Positions 22,401-33,331 of a stretch of DNA of 64,000 nucleotides are shown in pieces; the stretch's first letter is position 1, and each line of letters opens with the position of its first letter. The notes beneath the pieces are model-generated. The model saw only the letters and a program-made list of their open reading frames with translations. It ran no database searches and had not been told where the DNA came from. The DNA is from Kappaphycus alvarezii. Taxonomy: Eukaryota; Rhodophyta; Florideophyceae; Gigartinales; Solieriaceae. The stretch covers positions 1 through 64,000 of the forward strand of contig NADL03000622.1 of assembly GCA_002205965.3 (NCBI GenBank). Direction: 5' to 3'. The position numbers were made by a program, and so were the translations under genes.

Positions 22401-22587
22401 GATGTGGTCGTTTGTACAGTACAAGATCCACGCTGCTATTGTCTGTACAGTAGGACCGTTGCCCTCATACGAGGACATGTCACACAGGCATATGATCCGA
22501 TTGACAGTGTAATGCGCCTTTATCCACCACACTATATTTCACGCATTACCCTTAACCAATATACATCTTTAGTATCTTGGCGGACAC

Positions 22588-22903
22588 TGTTGTCCAAACC
22601 TACGGATTCCGTTGCACCGGAACGGCCTGATTGTCCGAGGGCGAACCTTCGGGTCAGGTGCGTCAACTGAACCTATCAAACAGGACCGGAGACAGGGCGT
22701 TGTTGAGTGGCGATAGTCGCACAAAACACTAGCCGTTTACTTGGTACAATGATGATGATGTAGAGTTCCATAACACAGTTAGTGGTTGGTAGTTAAGTAT
22801 TCAACAGTAAACAATTAGCGAATGGGCGTGAAGAATGAAAGGGTGTCAACCAGTTGGATGCATTGGAAATGTGCGGTTCCGCTTACAGTGAATAAGTTCG
22901 ACA
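22588..22903 (-). repeat. 3' LTR of the minus-strand copia element
   Basis: About 316 bp, matching 31109-31427 with scattered substitutions. It contains a TGATGATGATGTAGA segment shared with the other LTR. The two LTRs differ more than those of the inner element, so this insertion is older. Confidence 0.9.
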
Positions 22904-22904
22904 T

Positions 22905-24440
22905 TCAATCTCTCTCCTGTTCCAAGGCATCATCTAATAACGGAGTGGAGCTAGGTTGTGTCCCAGTTCGAATAACCCATCGTTCGACTGGCAGATCACA
23001 GCTTTTTTGTAAGAGGGTTTGCAACGCGGCGTTCGGGCCTTTCTTTGTGAGGCTATCAGAGGGGTTTTTTTCGCTCGATATAGACCCAATGTTCGAGATC
23101 TCATCTTCATTGTATGCATCACGGGCTGCTCTGAGGTCCACCACTAATCTGCGTTCTGTTGTAGATGAGTTGCGAGTCATAACATCAAAAAGGCAGTGAT
23201 TATCAGTGAGCATTGTTAACGAAATATGTCGACCAGTAATGTCTTCAATGTACCGCTTGATTGCATACGAATCGTCAAAAGCCTCCGCAAAAGCGTAAAG
23301 TTCGGCACGTAAGACAGAGCGTACTTTGCGGCGACTCTTAAATGAACGATAATACAACAGATTACACAGGTTCAGCCCATCACAAAGCACAGTGTAATAT
23401 CCAGGCTGTGACGTAAGATCCCAGTTGTTAGCAAACGAGGAATTGGAATAAACACGGAGTTGCAGAGTCTAGGCATCTAGATTAACATGTTTCATGCCTC
23501 GTTCCGGGCTTTGCTTAATCTTTCGGATAGCTCTGTTTAAATCCAGAATGCAAGATGGTAAGAAGCGGTTCCCTGTCATTTGCGCAGCTTGGGACTCTAA
23601 AAATGCAATTTCTGGACGAGTGTGTACCATTCAGGCAGCTTCCATGCGCTTAGATCGAAAGTCTGAGAATATCGCATGAAGGGGAAGCGTTCTTTGGCGT
23701 AATGCTTGGCGAAATTGGTTAATAACCATGCCATTTGGTATGATTTTGATATCAAGGCCAGCAAAAGTAAAGTTGTCGTAAGTGCGTTCCCGGGATTGAA
23801 AAGTTTTCAAAGTACCGTCAGCGATCTCCTCAAAGTACTCGTTTCCTGCATGCAGTACATCGTCGACGTAGCTACCAATGACACCAAGCAAATTAGATCC
23901 ATTGCGACGATAGTATAAAGATATATCGACACGTGTATGTTCCATGTGGAGATCGTGTTGTAAGTGGTGGCGGAAGGTATCGTTCCAGAAATCACTGGAA
24001 TCACTTGATCCATTGAGGGGTCTCAATAGTTTCAAGTAGTGATGTGGTGGTAAATTCAACTAGGGTGGGGGCGGAGAAATATATAGCGGGTGAGGGGGGA
24101 TCTGGATTGAAGATAAGCCGGGGTAACGTCATGTGTCCAGAGACGGAAGTGAAAAACAGCGGCCAAACAACAAATGAGGTGGATAGAGGACTGACGTATA
24201 GTTGTAGTTGTGTGCACCAGAGCATTCTTTTGGTGGTTGCGATGTCCCTGTGCGGCAAGGCGGGCCTTATAGGTAGGGGTGGGATTATCGTAATCCTTTT
24301 TAGATAAAACAAAAACGGAGCCGAGGATGTTAGGATTAGCCGGGAGATCAGATTCCTGAACAACAGACCACGTCTTATGGTCAATGAGGCCATCGAGTTC
24401 CTTACGCTTGGCCTTAATAAGGGAAGGAGAGCTGCCTTCA
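22905..24440 (-). pseudogene. pol: Copia RT and RNase H, frameshifted (minus-strand element)
   Basis: RT begins near 24430 with the copia-type AKRKELDGLI segment. It passes through frame changes near 24300 and 24100 and reaches SYVDDV, the catalytic box, at about 23860-23875. A LDIKI segment follows near 23745. RNase H (23390-22905, 161 codons open) has the motif RAELYAFAEAFD, then TDNHCLFDV and a DSLTK-like end, as in copia RNase H. A frame break lies between RT and RNase H near 23400-23630. The first RT half (fingers) is damaged; the catalytic YVDD and the RNase H acidic residues remain readable. Confidence 0.85.
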
Positions 24441-24725
24441 GGATCGTTAGGGGAAGGACGGTGGTAACAAATGTATCAAAAGTAGGGGGTTTAGGGTCGA
24501 GAAAGGGTTCAGCGGCAGCAATCTGCTTGGGGTTTGGGCGGAAGACAAAGATGAAACGACAGATGATAAATCAAAACACACGGGAGGGAAAGAAATGCAA
24601 AGGTCAAAAGGCAATGGGTCAGAAGGCAGGATGTTTGTATGCAAAGAAGACAAAAGATAGCAAGAATCAAGAAGAGGGGGTATGAGGCCTAGATGGGGAG
24701 AAACGGCGGCCAGGGTGATCTCCAG

Positions 24726-26455
24726 TTACAAAGGCGACTCCTCGTCCTGAACAGGGTTGGAATTATGTTGCGTTTCCATATTAGCTAGGGAAGAGAACCA
24801 GTCAGGAGTTGTACCTGGGTGAGCAATGGATAGCATGGTAGTTTCCGGTGGAGGGATGGGAGCATCTGGGGCAGATAATGGGCCAATAGGTAGATGAATA
24901 ATAGCGGGAACGTCAGAAAAAAGTACTTTGGCGAGCGCGTTACAGCGAGCAATCTCGGTATGATCCGCATCAGTGAGCAGGAAGTCAACAGGGGGTGTGG
25001 CATCAGTAGAGCCGTACGAGAGCATAACGTTAACATCGTCTGCAATTTCGACTAAAACCCGGAGGTAGGCCGAATTAAGATCTACATTTTCTCGAGATTC
25101 AAGCTCATCGACCTTGCGGGCAAGACCACGCCGGACGGAGAAGCTCGGATTAGGGCATTTGGAAGCAATATGGTCGCGCTAACCACAGTCATAGCAAAGA
25201 ATGTTAGGTTTGTGGCCTTTCCGAAATAGGAACTTCTTGGCCAAGTGGAGGTTGGGACGTTTCTGGACGCCACCATGACGGACGCCTAGGTGGGACCGGT
25301 GCTTGTAGGTTGAACGATAAATTCCTTGATTCTGGTAGTAGGTGCTGTGACCTAAAGACGTTGACTGGGAAGAACCAGCGGGTTGATAAGTTGGATTCAG
25401 TAGAGTGTAGTTCTGTAGTGAAATAGATAATTCTGTGACAAATTGCTCGGAAGTTTCATCAGGAGACGCATCCATACGGTTGATAGCCTCAGTAGCCCAT
25501 GGTTCAGAAAAAATAGCATCCTTCAACAAATCCTTAAGAGAGCATTGGTTATGATAAGCAGGTGGGCACTGTAAGTATTTGCGTGCGATACAGGAACTTG
25601 GAGCCGTAGAGCATCGTTAGGGTTCCCCTTGGCAGACATGAACTGATAGAGCTTGACAATGAGGAGGGAGGCATAAACACGGTTCTGTTGGTGCGGGGAA
25701 TTAAAGCGGTCACTCATCATTGCGGATAAGGCAGCGTATGTCGTGGCAACTGAAGTGACTTCATTTTCAAAGAAATCATCGGCTGCATCTTTTAAGGACT
25801 ATTGAAAAAGCTTTACAGCTTCTTCATCAGTCAAACTGTAATTGTCAGTGATGCGTTTCCAAAGACGGCCATGCTTGATCCATATGTCGTCAATATTCAT
25901 TTCAAATTTCTGATTGGAATCACGAAACCGTAACGAAATATCATGGTGCGGCTTTCGGGAGCTTGGGGTGTTGTGCTCGGGATGAGTAGCAATGGTGTAG
26001 CTTTGTGGCTTACTGTCTTGGTCTTTTCCCGGATTTGTTTGAACAGATTCAGAATCAGACTCATCCTCAAATTCCATCTTTTCAGTGCGTGAGACGATCT
26101 TAGAAATTGGAGAGCCTTGATTGCTCTCAGGTCTAGCTTTAGGAGAGCGCTGGGGCTGGGAACTTGCAAGATTATTTGGATGCAGAGGGCCAGAAGTAGG
26201 ATCATAGTTACGAAACTCGCCAATAAGCTTGAATGCAAGCTGTAATCCATGTTTTATATGATCTCCTTGATACAATGGAGCAGCAAGTTGGTGCTTGTTC
26301 GTATGATATCCACGATTCTCAATTGAATCCAAAGGAACAAGAGTAACGCCAAGTTTGACCAAAGTTCGTTTGCGGTTATTGAAAATATTAGAACGGGCTT
26401 GAAATTGAGAGTCAAAGAGCATACGAGGAGGGAAATATTCACCTAAAAAAGACAT
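24726..26455 (-). pseudogene. gag: Copia gag with a CCHC knuckle (minus-strand element)
   Basis: Starts at ATG 26455 and runs as a 218-codon frame to 25799, with a Ser/Pro-rich middle. It then continues through frame breaks near 25740 and 25530 into 25529-25179 and on to 24726. A knuckle lies at about 25205-25160, CX2CX4HX4C in layout, but with a TAG stop right after the second Cys and Gly. The following 24726-25080 part is an open frame with no protease DSG or integrase motif that could be found. It directly precedes the RT region, so protease and integrase appear to be missing. Confidence 0.7.
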
Positions 26456-26522
26456 CGTAAAAGTCGGGTGAAAGGGTCTCCATATTCCTGAATTTCGGCT
26501 ACTATCCCAGATATGCCTTGAA
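26456..26522 (-). other. Leader of the minus-strand copia element, right part at 30930-31108
   Basis: Non-coding sequence between the right LTR and the gag start. The inner copia element inserted here, so the leader is split into 26456-26522 and 30930-31108. The TTGAA duplication marks the point. Confidence 0.7.
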
Positions 26523-26982
26523 TGTTAGAATTAGAAACGTACAGTACATGTACAGTAGCTTCCAAAGACGGACAGTGAAAGCTACTGTCTATCTACAGTA
26601 GTTGAATTTCATTAGACATGGCTGCTACTGACACGAATTAGGTGGCTACGGTTCAATTTGTTAGTTTTAGGTTATTTTTACTATACTGTATACTGTCAGT
26701 TAGTAGACATCCGACAGTACAGCACGCCTAACTTGAACACATCAAGTCAGGAAACTCTACAGTATAAAGAGGTGATGGTGCTGCACTTCCCCGCACCATC
26801 ACCAACAACATCATCAAACAACATCAAACACCCGAACCACACTCCTCACCCGCAGCAGTAAGCTGACCTAAAATACCCGAGGGAACACCGTAAGTGTCCC
26901 CCTCAACTAAGGCGCCAGAGAAACGCTTGAAGGGACGCATATTCGCGCCCCTACCCCCGCTCAACAGCGGGGCGAAACAACA
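26523..26982 (+). repeat. 5' LTR of the nested copia element
   Basis: 460 bp, nearly identical to 30467-30924, so the insertion is young. It contains GTACAGTACATGTACAGTA near its start and a TATAAA box at 26763-26768 (30707-30712 in the other LTR). CA-rich leader sequence follows. A short inverted segment, CCCGCTCAACAGCGGGG-like, lies just before its end. Confidence 0.92.
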
Positions 26983-27301
26983 TTTCGGAATTCAACTTTC
27001 GCCCTCTCCCCCGCTTGCAAATTTGACCTCTATTGATTCCTCTCCGAACTAGTGTGCCGGTCCTGGTTGTGTTTTGGCTCGCTGGTTGTGTTGGAAGTTC
27101 GGCTTGGCTACTCTGTTGTGGAACGTTTGCTACCTTGCTTTACTTGTTTGTGCCTTTTTGTTTTAAGCTCTAGCTTGCTTTGGTCACCTAGCTGTTCTGG
27201 GTATCACTGCATGGTATCTTATAACTAGTAAGTTAACCTAAAATTTTATTGCAGGTAAACAAAAGGTATCTAACATACTGACCAGTGGATTCTTAGTGTC
27301 T

Positions 27302-27871
27302 ATGCTGCGTGAGCTACGTAAACACTTGGAGGACGTCTTCGGTTCCGAGCTTGACTCTGACGAGGAACCGAACTCGGCCCCTGCTCTCATCGACCAGGAG
27401 GCAGTGAGCGCCGCGGAGGAAGTACCAGGAGAGACTCCTTTCTCTCCTGCAGCAACGCTCGGTGACAATCGCCACTCCGCCCAACTCCGAGTTCGCAAGC
27501 TCCCCGCCCCTACCGCGACGCCTGCAGCTCCGAGCAGTAGTGCTTCTTGCTCTCGTCAGCTGAAACCTATAGAAGAAGGGCTTTCGCACCACATCTACCG
27601 CGTAGCCAACGACCGTATAAGAAAGAAGAAGAAGACCAAGTCTGCTGAAGTCTCTTGCAAGCCGTGCGATCGCAAGTTTTCATCCTACTTGCAGTTCAAC
27701 GTCCACAAGAAAGGAAAAGATCACATTTACAAGGTTTGGAAGCTTGAAAATCCGAGGGGTTTCCACTGCGAGTTGTGCAAGATCACCATCCACAACAAAC
27801 CTGACGCTGATCGCCATAACCTCACACGGAAGCACGTCAAGAACGAGCGCATCCGCTTAGGACTTCGTTAA
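27302..27871 (+). CDS. Extra ORF with paired U1-type C2H2 zinc fingers
   Basis: 189 residues from ATG 27302, the first ORF after the 5' LTR. The N-terminal half is acidic, then Ser/Ala/Pro-rich. The C-terminal half has two fingers of the form CX2CX12HX5H, at about residues 116-138 and 156-178. This spacing is typical of the U1/matrin type, which usually binds RNA or double-stranded RNA. Copia elements do not normally carry such an ORF before gag. It may replace nucleocapsid function or be a captured host gene. A GTAAGT...TTGCAG pair at 27228-27254 hints at a tiny intron or chance match just upstream. The frame is intact. Confidence 0.6.
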   Translation: MLRELRKHLEDVFGSELDSDEEPNSAPALIDQEAVSAAEEVPGETPFSPAATLGDNRHSAQLRVRKLPAPTATPAAPSSSASCSRQLKPIEEGLSHHIYRVANDRIRKKKKTKSAEVSCKPCDRKFSSYLQFNVHKKGKDHIYKVWKLENPRGFHCELCKITIHNKPDADRHNLTRKHVKNERIRLGLR

Positions 27872-28132
27872 AGTAGTTAAAAGTCCCTCTCCTATATTCT
27901 AGAGAACCTTTCTCTTTATTCCTTACATTAAGTACTTCTTGCTTACCAACTCGGTACTTTGAAGGGAGCGTCTCAAGATGGTTACTCTGGAATACATCCA
28001 GAAATGCCTTAACGCGTATAAAACGCCTTCCCAGTCGCATTGTAATGTTAAAGCTGCCCTTTTCTTTAAATAAATGCCGACCCGCAGCCATCAAACGAGG
28101 ATGCGATAATTGGCCTCCGCGAAGATCTCCCT

Positions 28133-29556
28133 ATGGAAATCCTTTACAACACAGAGTTCCTTTCTGGTCCTGCCGTATTGTTCAGGCTTCTACACGACTA
28201 TTTGCAACTAAAAGGCTTGCAATACACACCGCATCAGGAAAATTCGCGAATTTCGTGGGGAATCCCATCCATGCTTTATCAGTTAGAACAGGATAAAGAT
28301 GAAGCGTATTCCGTACTCACTACCGCGAAAAGGCATAATGAAGCCCCTTTAAACCCTCAAATTAATGAAAAATCCCGCTTCATTGATGATTCGAAGGTTG
28401 CTTACAATCTTGCAACTCGTTTCAAATACACGGAAAAGTTTAGTGGTAAACTTGGAGAAGATATCAATGAGTACATATCTAACTACCTCGATGCCGTCGC
28501 TGATTACGAACTCCCTAATGACAAGAAGGTTCAATAATTCCATAACGTTTTTGAATGTGAAGCGAAAAGATTTTATCGTGAGCATATCTCTGGACAATGT
28601 GGAACATTTGCAACAGCAGTGTCTATAATGAGGGACCAGTACAATAGCTCTACTCATCAGAATCGCACTCGTAAGAACTTGCAAAGGTTAAGATTATCCG
28701 CTATAATCGAAATCAAGCGTTGTACTGTGCCCGAGGCTTTAGAAGAGCTCAGGGTGACAATCACTAAATTTGCTCCGCAGGGTCCCCCGCAGCACAGATC
28801 TGAGGAAGATAAAGTCGAATACCTCTATAAAGCCGTCATTGGTGCACCCTGGGCTAAATCATCGATTGCGAATGCCTTATCGGCAAAACCCCAGTGGGGT
28901 TTTCAACAGCTATATACTTCCATGGATTCCAGTTGGATGATAAATCAGGAAGAAATAGAAAAAATCAGAGGGATGCAAAAACTTCATTTCGTTCAGAGAA
29001 TTCATTAAGACCGAACGCGCCTCCCACTATTCCAAATATTCCTAGTCTTAACTTCAACCATGGAACATATGGTAAACCCCGTAAACCAGGATCGCGATCA
29101 TACGCTCCCGCTTCGTATCTAAGCCGTCATGAACAAGCCAAACGTTCGAATGGATACTGTAAATATACCCCCGGCAAGAACGGTGTTGACCGCTTCGGCA
29201 ATGTTCGTCGTTGTAACAATTGTGGAGACAAAAACCATTTTATTCGAGACTTTACAATGCCACGTAACGTCACGAATAGCGTCCGTCATACCTTAGGAAG
29301 GAATTCTGACCGTGGTAAGCAAATCCTCTTCGAACTATGTCAACAAGTCGAAGATGCTATGTTTAGTGACGATGAAGATGTTCAAGACCCGTTCAACGAC
29401 ACCGAGGAGAAAACCGAATGCTCCCAAGAAGTTGAGGAGAGTAATTCCCTTACTGAAAATGAAATCCCCGGTACTGCTCAAAATTTTCACAATGACATAA
29501 TGGAGCTCAAACCTGAAAGCTTCGATGAAAACTTTGATGTTACGGATTTTCTGTAA
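28133..29556 (+). pseudogene. gag: Copia gag of the nested element
   Basis: Starts at ATG 28133. An in-frame TAA at 28535-28537 interrupts the frame, which then continues to 29008. A frameshift at ~28975-29005 moves it to the frame ending at 29556. The capsid-like part contains an EDKVEYLYKAV segment. One knuckle, CNNCGDKNHFIRDF near 29215, lacks its last Cys (Phe instead). The C-terminus is acidic. With only two lesions the protein is close to intact. Confidence 0.75.
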
Positions 29557-29579
29557 GGAACAGTAAATTACCCTCCCAC

Positions 29580-30428
29580 GTGAAAAGATTTCCATTCGGT
29601 ACTGCTCTCCAAAAAGGAAGGTCTCCATCTACTGTCGAAAGAAGGTCAAATTTCAGTCAACGCATCCGCTTTAGTCGTAAAAGGGTACAGCATTACACTG
29701 TTTTCATGACCGATGCGGAAACGATTTCCTTCAAAGGTAAATCAAGCCTGAATGGACAAACTGAATGGCAAGGCGCATGCATTGACTCTGGTGCACAGAG
29801 AACAGTCATTGGTCTTCAACAAGCCCGTGCTTATTGCCGGATCATTGGAGCTAAGTTCAAAATGAGAAAAAGCAGGAACTTACACAGGTTCGGACAAAGC
29901 ATCCAGCGCGCTATCGGCTCGATCAACATTGAAGTCCGTCTACCTACATCCCCTCTATCAATGGAGGTTGATGTCGTCAACTCAGACATAATTTTCTTGG
30001 CAGATAACACTGAGAAATGTCAACCGATCTACTGGTCATCTCATAAGTCGAAACGCGTTACTAGGTCTGTTCTTGGTAGTGAAGTTATTGCATTAGCCGA
30101 CGCCTTCGATATGTCTTATGCTTTGAAACATGATCTACAGAAGATATTGTTACGTCCTGTCCCAATTATCATGTTTACAGACAGCTTGTCACTTTTTGAT
30201 GTTATTACTAGGGCTACTACAACTACAGAGAAGCGACTTATGATAGATATTGCTACAGTTAAGAATTCTTACGAGTCGAAAGAGCTTCAGAACATCAACT
30301 CAATTAGTTCTGAGTTTAATCCCGCCAACAACCTCACTAAGTTCAAAAAAGACTCTGTTTTACACCGTATCATTAGAGATGGACGCATAAGGCACCTAGT
30401 CCAACAATGGATTGACAGAGAAAACTGA
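29580..30428 (+). CDS. Protease joined directly to RNase H (nested copia)
   Basis: A single 282-codon frame. The protease active site CIDSGAQ lies at about residues 66-72. Near residue 140 the sequence passes straight into copia RNase H: SHKSKRVTRS, EVIALADAFD, TDSLSLFDV, and a NNLTK end. About 2 kb coding for integrase and most of RT is absent, yet the frame is kept through the join. Such a fusion could be a real product or a deletion that by chance kept the frame. The start is probably not an ATG of its own but a continuation of gag-pol, as the gag stop is only 23 bases upstream. Confidence 0.75.
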   Translation: MKRFPFGTALQKGRSPSTVERRSNFSQRIRFSRKRVQHYTVFMTDAETISFKGKSSLNGQTEWQGACIDSGAQRTVIGLQQARAYCRIIGAKFKMRKSRNLHRFGQSIQRAIGSINIEVRLPTSPLSMEVDVVNSDIIFLADNTEKCQPIYWSSHKSKRVTRSVLGSEVIALADAFDMSYALKHDLQKILLRPVPIIMFTDSLSLFDVITRATTTTEKRLMIDIATVKNSYESKELQNINSISSEFNPANNLTKFKKDSVLHRIIRDGRIRHLVQQWIDREN

Positions 30429-30466
30429 ATTCGTTTCGATCTGAAACGAACAGAAAAAGGTGGGAA

Positions 30467-30924
30467 TGTTAGAATTAGAGACGTACAGTACATGTACAGT
30501 AGCTTCCAAAGACGGACAGTGAAAGCTACTGTCTATCTACAGTAGTTGAATTTCATTAGACATGGCTGCTACTGACACGAATTAGGTGGCTACGGTTCAA
30601 TTTGTTAGTTTTAGGTTATTTTTACTATACTGTATACTGTCAGTTAGTAGACATCCGACAGTACAGCACGCCTGACTTGAACACATCAAGTCAGGAAACT
30701 CTACAGTATAAAGAGGTGATGGTGCTGCACTTCCCCACACCATCACCAACAACATCATCAAACAACATCAAACACCCGAACCACACTCCTCACCCGCAGC
30801 AGTAAGCTGACCTAAAATACCCGAGGGAACACCGTAAGTGTCCCCCTCAACTAAGGCGCCAGAGAAGCGCTTGAAGGGACGCATATTCGCGCCCCCCTCC
30901 GCTCAACAGCGGGGCGAAACAACA
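30467..30924 (+). repeat. 3' LTR of the nested copia element
   Basis: 458 bp, near-identical to the 5' LTR. Differences are a few substitutions and a 3-base change in the CCCC run near 30893. It ends AACA and is followed by the TTGAA duplication. Confidence 0.92.
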
Positions 30925-31108
30925 TTGAACCAGATTCTCCTGAGGACCAGGGTCGACTTTTGTTCGGGGAAGAAGGCTGTCGGGTTCGACATGAGTCTAC
31001 GGGCTAGGAACAGGTCTTTTCTCTGTTGGCGCCATTTTTTGGAACAAAGTGGTGATTTTTCACTGTTTCTTCACTCTGATGTAATCCTGCTTTGAACTGA
31101 AACGCGAT

Positions 31109-31427
31109 TGTTGTCCAAACCTACGGATTACGTTGTACCGGAACGGCCTGATTGTCCGAGGGCAAACCTTTGGGTCAGGTGCGTCAACTGAACGTACCAA
31201 ACAGAACCCGAGAAAGGGCGTTGTTGAGTGACGATAATCGTACAGAACACTAGTCGTTTACTTGGTACAATGATGATGATGTAGATTTCTATACCACAGT
31301 TAGTGGTTGGTAGTTAAGTACTCAACAGTAAACAATTAGCGAATGGGCGTGAAGAATGAAAGGGTGTGAACCAGTTAGATGCATTGGAAATGTGCATGGG
31401 TTCCGCTTACAATGAACAAGTTCGACA
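31109..31427 (-). repeat. 5' LTR of the outer minus-strand copia element
   Basis: About 319 bp matching 22588-22903. The sequence just to its left would be the primer-binding region on the minus strand, but no clear tRNA complement (TGG start) was found. Confidence 0.88.
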
Positions 31428-32360
31428 TACACCCGTTTAATTCATGTGACTGAACGGTCTTTATCTACTCCCTTGCATTCACTTCTGAGCACTGAGACTT
31501 TACCACACTACAATTAGACTCTCGACTCACTCCCTTCTGGGTCAGCAAAAGAAGAAAATCTTATCATCATTAAAGTTCTTCGTTTGTCTTTGAAATAGTA
31601 TTTGTTAAAGCAGTACGTTTTAACCATAGGACATTTGCCCACGCCAGTAAAGTGCCTTGTGCGGGATAAGTCAAAAACTGAACGTGTATAATGTACAATA
31701 CTGTAATGCTATACAGGTATTGCACTTGGTTTTTAAATACGGCACTTAATTTTACAATACTGTAATGCGGTACTGTAAGTAAATAGGGAATATGTGGGTT
31801 AATTTAATATTTGAAAGATATGGTCAGTTGTGTCCCGTAATATCCTACACGGCGCCCAGTAATACCTCTGAAATTACTCTAAATAGCCGGCCCAAGGCAC
31901 CCCAACAGACAGGCTGCGTTGGACCTTACGACCGGAAGTGAAGTGCCGTATTAAAATCCTCATTTTTATGTGGCTCATGGCGGTCGGTGCCCTGCAGTCA
32001 AAATTTATGGTCCAGATAGCCATGTACAGTACTGTACGTAGCCACAAATTTGGGATACGGAATCCATATACAATAATGTGCACGGCTCTGAACCAATAGG
32101 ATCGGGCACTGCACAACAGTTCTGTACAGTGGGGGGCTTCAGAAAACAGACAAATAATAGTTTAAGGGCTGATTTTTGTGTTTTTCTAGGAATTTAGTAC
32201 CAATATGTGCATTTTCAAAATTTGCGAATCTCTATATAAAGGCTGATCGACTGGTGTACGAGCCTCGAACGGCCAGAAAAAACACCCCAACACCCCAACT
32301 TCCCAACAATACCATCACCAAAACGTTGCCCTTTTCTTGTCCGTTGTCCTCAAAGCAGTG

Positions 32361-32500
32361 GTGTCCCTTGTCTCCTTGGGCTTACAGGGTGCATATCGAA
32401 GTTCAAGGGGGCAATATCCATTATAATGCAGGTGTCTCTCGTTTCTTTGGACTCTCGGTGCTTAGCTCGAAGTTCAGGGGGGCAATACCCTTAGTACTGC
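32361..32500 (+). repeat. Two-unit tandem repeat, ~70 bp
   Basis: Unit 1 (32361-32430) and unit 2 (32431-32500) share GTGTCyCTyGTyTCyTTGG at the start and a CGAAGTTCA-GGGGGCAATA block. They are about 70-75 percent alike by eye. Confidence 0.6.
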
Positions 32501-33041
32501 TAAACTTTAAACCTTCCTGGGTCTCACAGGAGATCGGCTAAGGCCTGCGGAACCACTAAGGACGCAGCAAGGCCACCACGACTTCTAAAGGTTGGCTTAG
32601 AGGGAAGAATTGAAAGGTTTAGTTGGGAGCGGTAGGAAACAGACGGGGCTGAATGGGTTTAAAAAAAGAGAAAACAAACCAAAAAAATCAAAAAGAAAAC
32701 AAACCAAAGAAAAGAAAAACAAACAGAAAAAGAGAAACGAGATAAAAAAACCATTAACATAAATAAACCCTTCCAGTGCCCTCACAAAATAAACCGGTAG
32801 TATTACTCATGTTAATGCAAATTTTTGAATCTCTCTCAGCCCAACTTTTTTACAAGGAGCTGTATCGCTATTTTTGATTACACCCCGCACGCTTCTGTGT
32901 CACATTGCACAACTCGTAAAGATTTAGCACTACTTTCGCCAATTCAAGGAACCTTTTTCTCGCTAGATTTTAGGGAGATGTACTTGTGTAGTGTAGTGTA
33001 CAGTACAGTCAAGCGATGTTGCCTGCATTCGACAGAAATCG

Positions 33042-33331
33042 CGCACGGCGGAAGGGACAGTAGCTAAAAGAGGATGAAAAAAGCATTTATGTAAACTTTT
33101 GTATGCCGTCTACACTGTATTTGAAAATTGTTCAACTAAAACCACGCACACAAGTCCCTCCCTTCTTTTTCTTTTCTTTCTTCTCCTTCCCCCGACGCTC
33201 CCCACAAATCTTCGATCTAGCAGCATAGATACAGCCGACAAGGCCAAAGTCAAGGCGCGCCCGCCTTCGTAGACACAGATCGTAAAGGCTCACAAGATCC
33301 CTCGTGTAGCTACTGTCCCTTCCACCGTGGG
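33042..33331. repeat. Inverted repeat, possible foldback element
   Basis: Left arm 33042-33065 and right arm 33307-33331 are inverted copies of ~24 bases with about two mismatches, around a 240-base centre. No target duplication was confirmed. Confidence 0.5.

Larger units (their letters stand above)
26523..30924 (+). mobile_element. Plus-strand nested copia element, non-autonomous
   Basis: LTRs are 26523-26982 and 30467-30924, both TGTTAGAATTAG...AAACAACA. The 5-bp flanks are identical (TTGAA at 26518-26522 and 30925-30929). A polypurine tract, AAAAAGGTGGGAA, adjoins the right LTR. The internal ~3.5 kb holds an extra zinc-finger ORF, gag, and a protease joined directly to RNase H. Integrase and RT are absent. 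Movement would need proteins from another copia element. Confidence 0.92.
22588..31427 (-). mobile_element. Minus-strand Ty1/copia element, split by a nested plus-strand copia element
   Basis: LTRs at 22588-22903 and 31109-31427 are direct repeats that start TGTTGTCC and end TTCGACA. Flanks are GACAC (22583-22587) and TACAC (31428-31432), a target duplication with one mismatch. The polypurine-like GGAACAGGAGAGAGATTGAA on the minus strand adjoins the left LTR. Removing the insertion at 26523-30929 leaves about 4.4 kb, a normal copia length. Coding order on the minus strand is gag, zinc knuckle, RT, RNase H. No integrase is seen. Confidence 0.9.
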
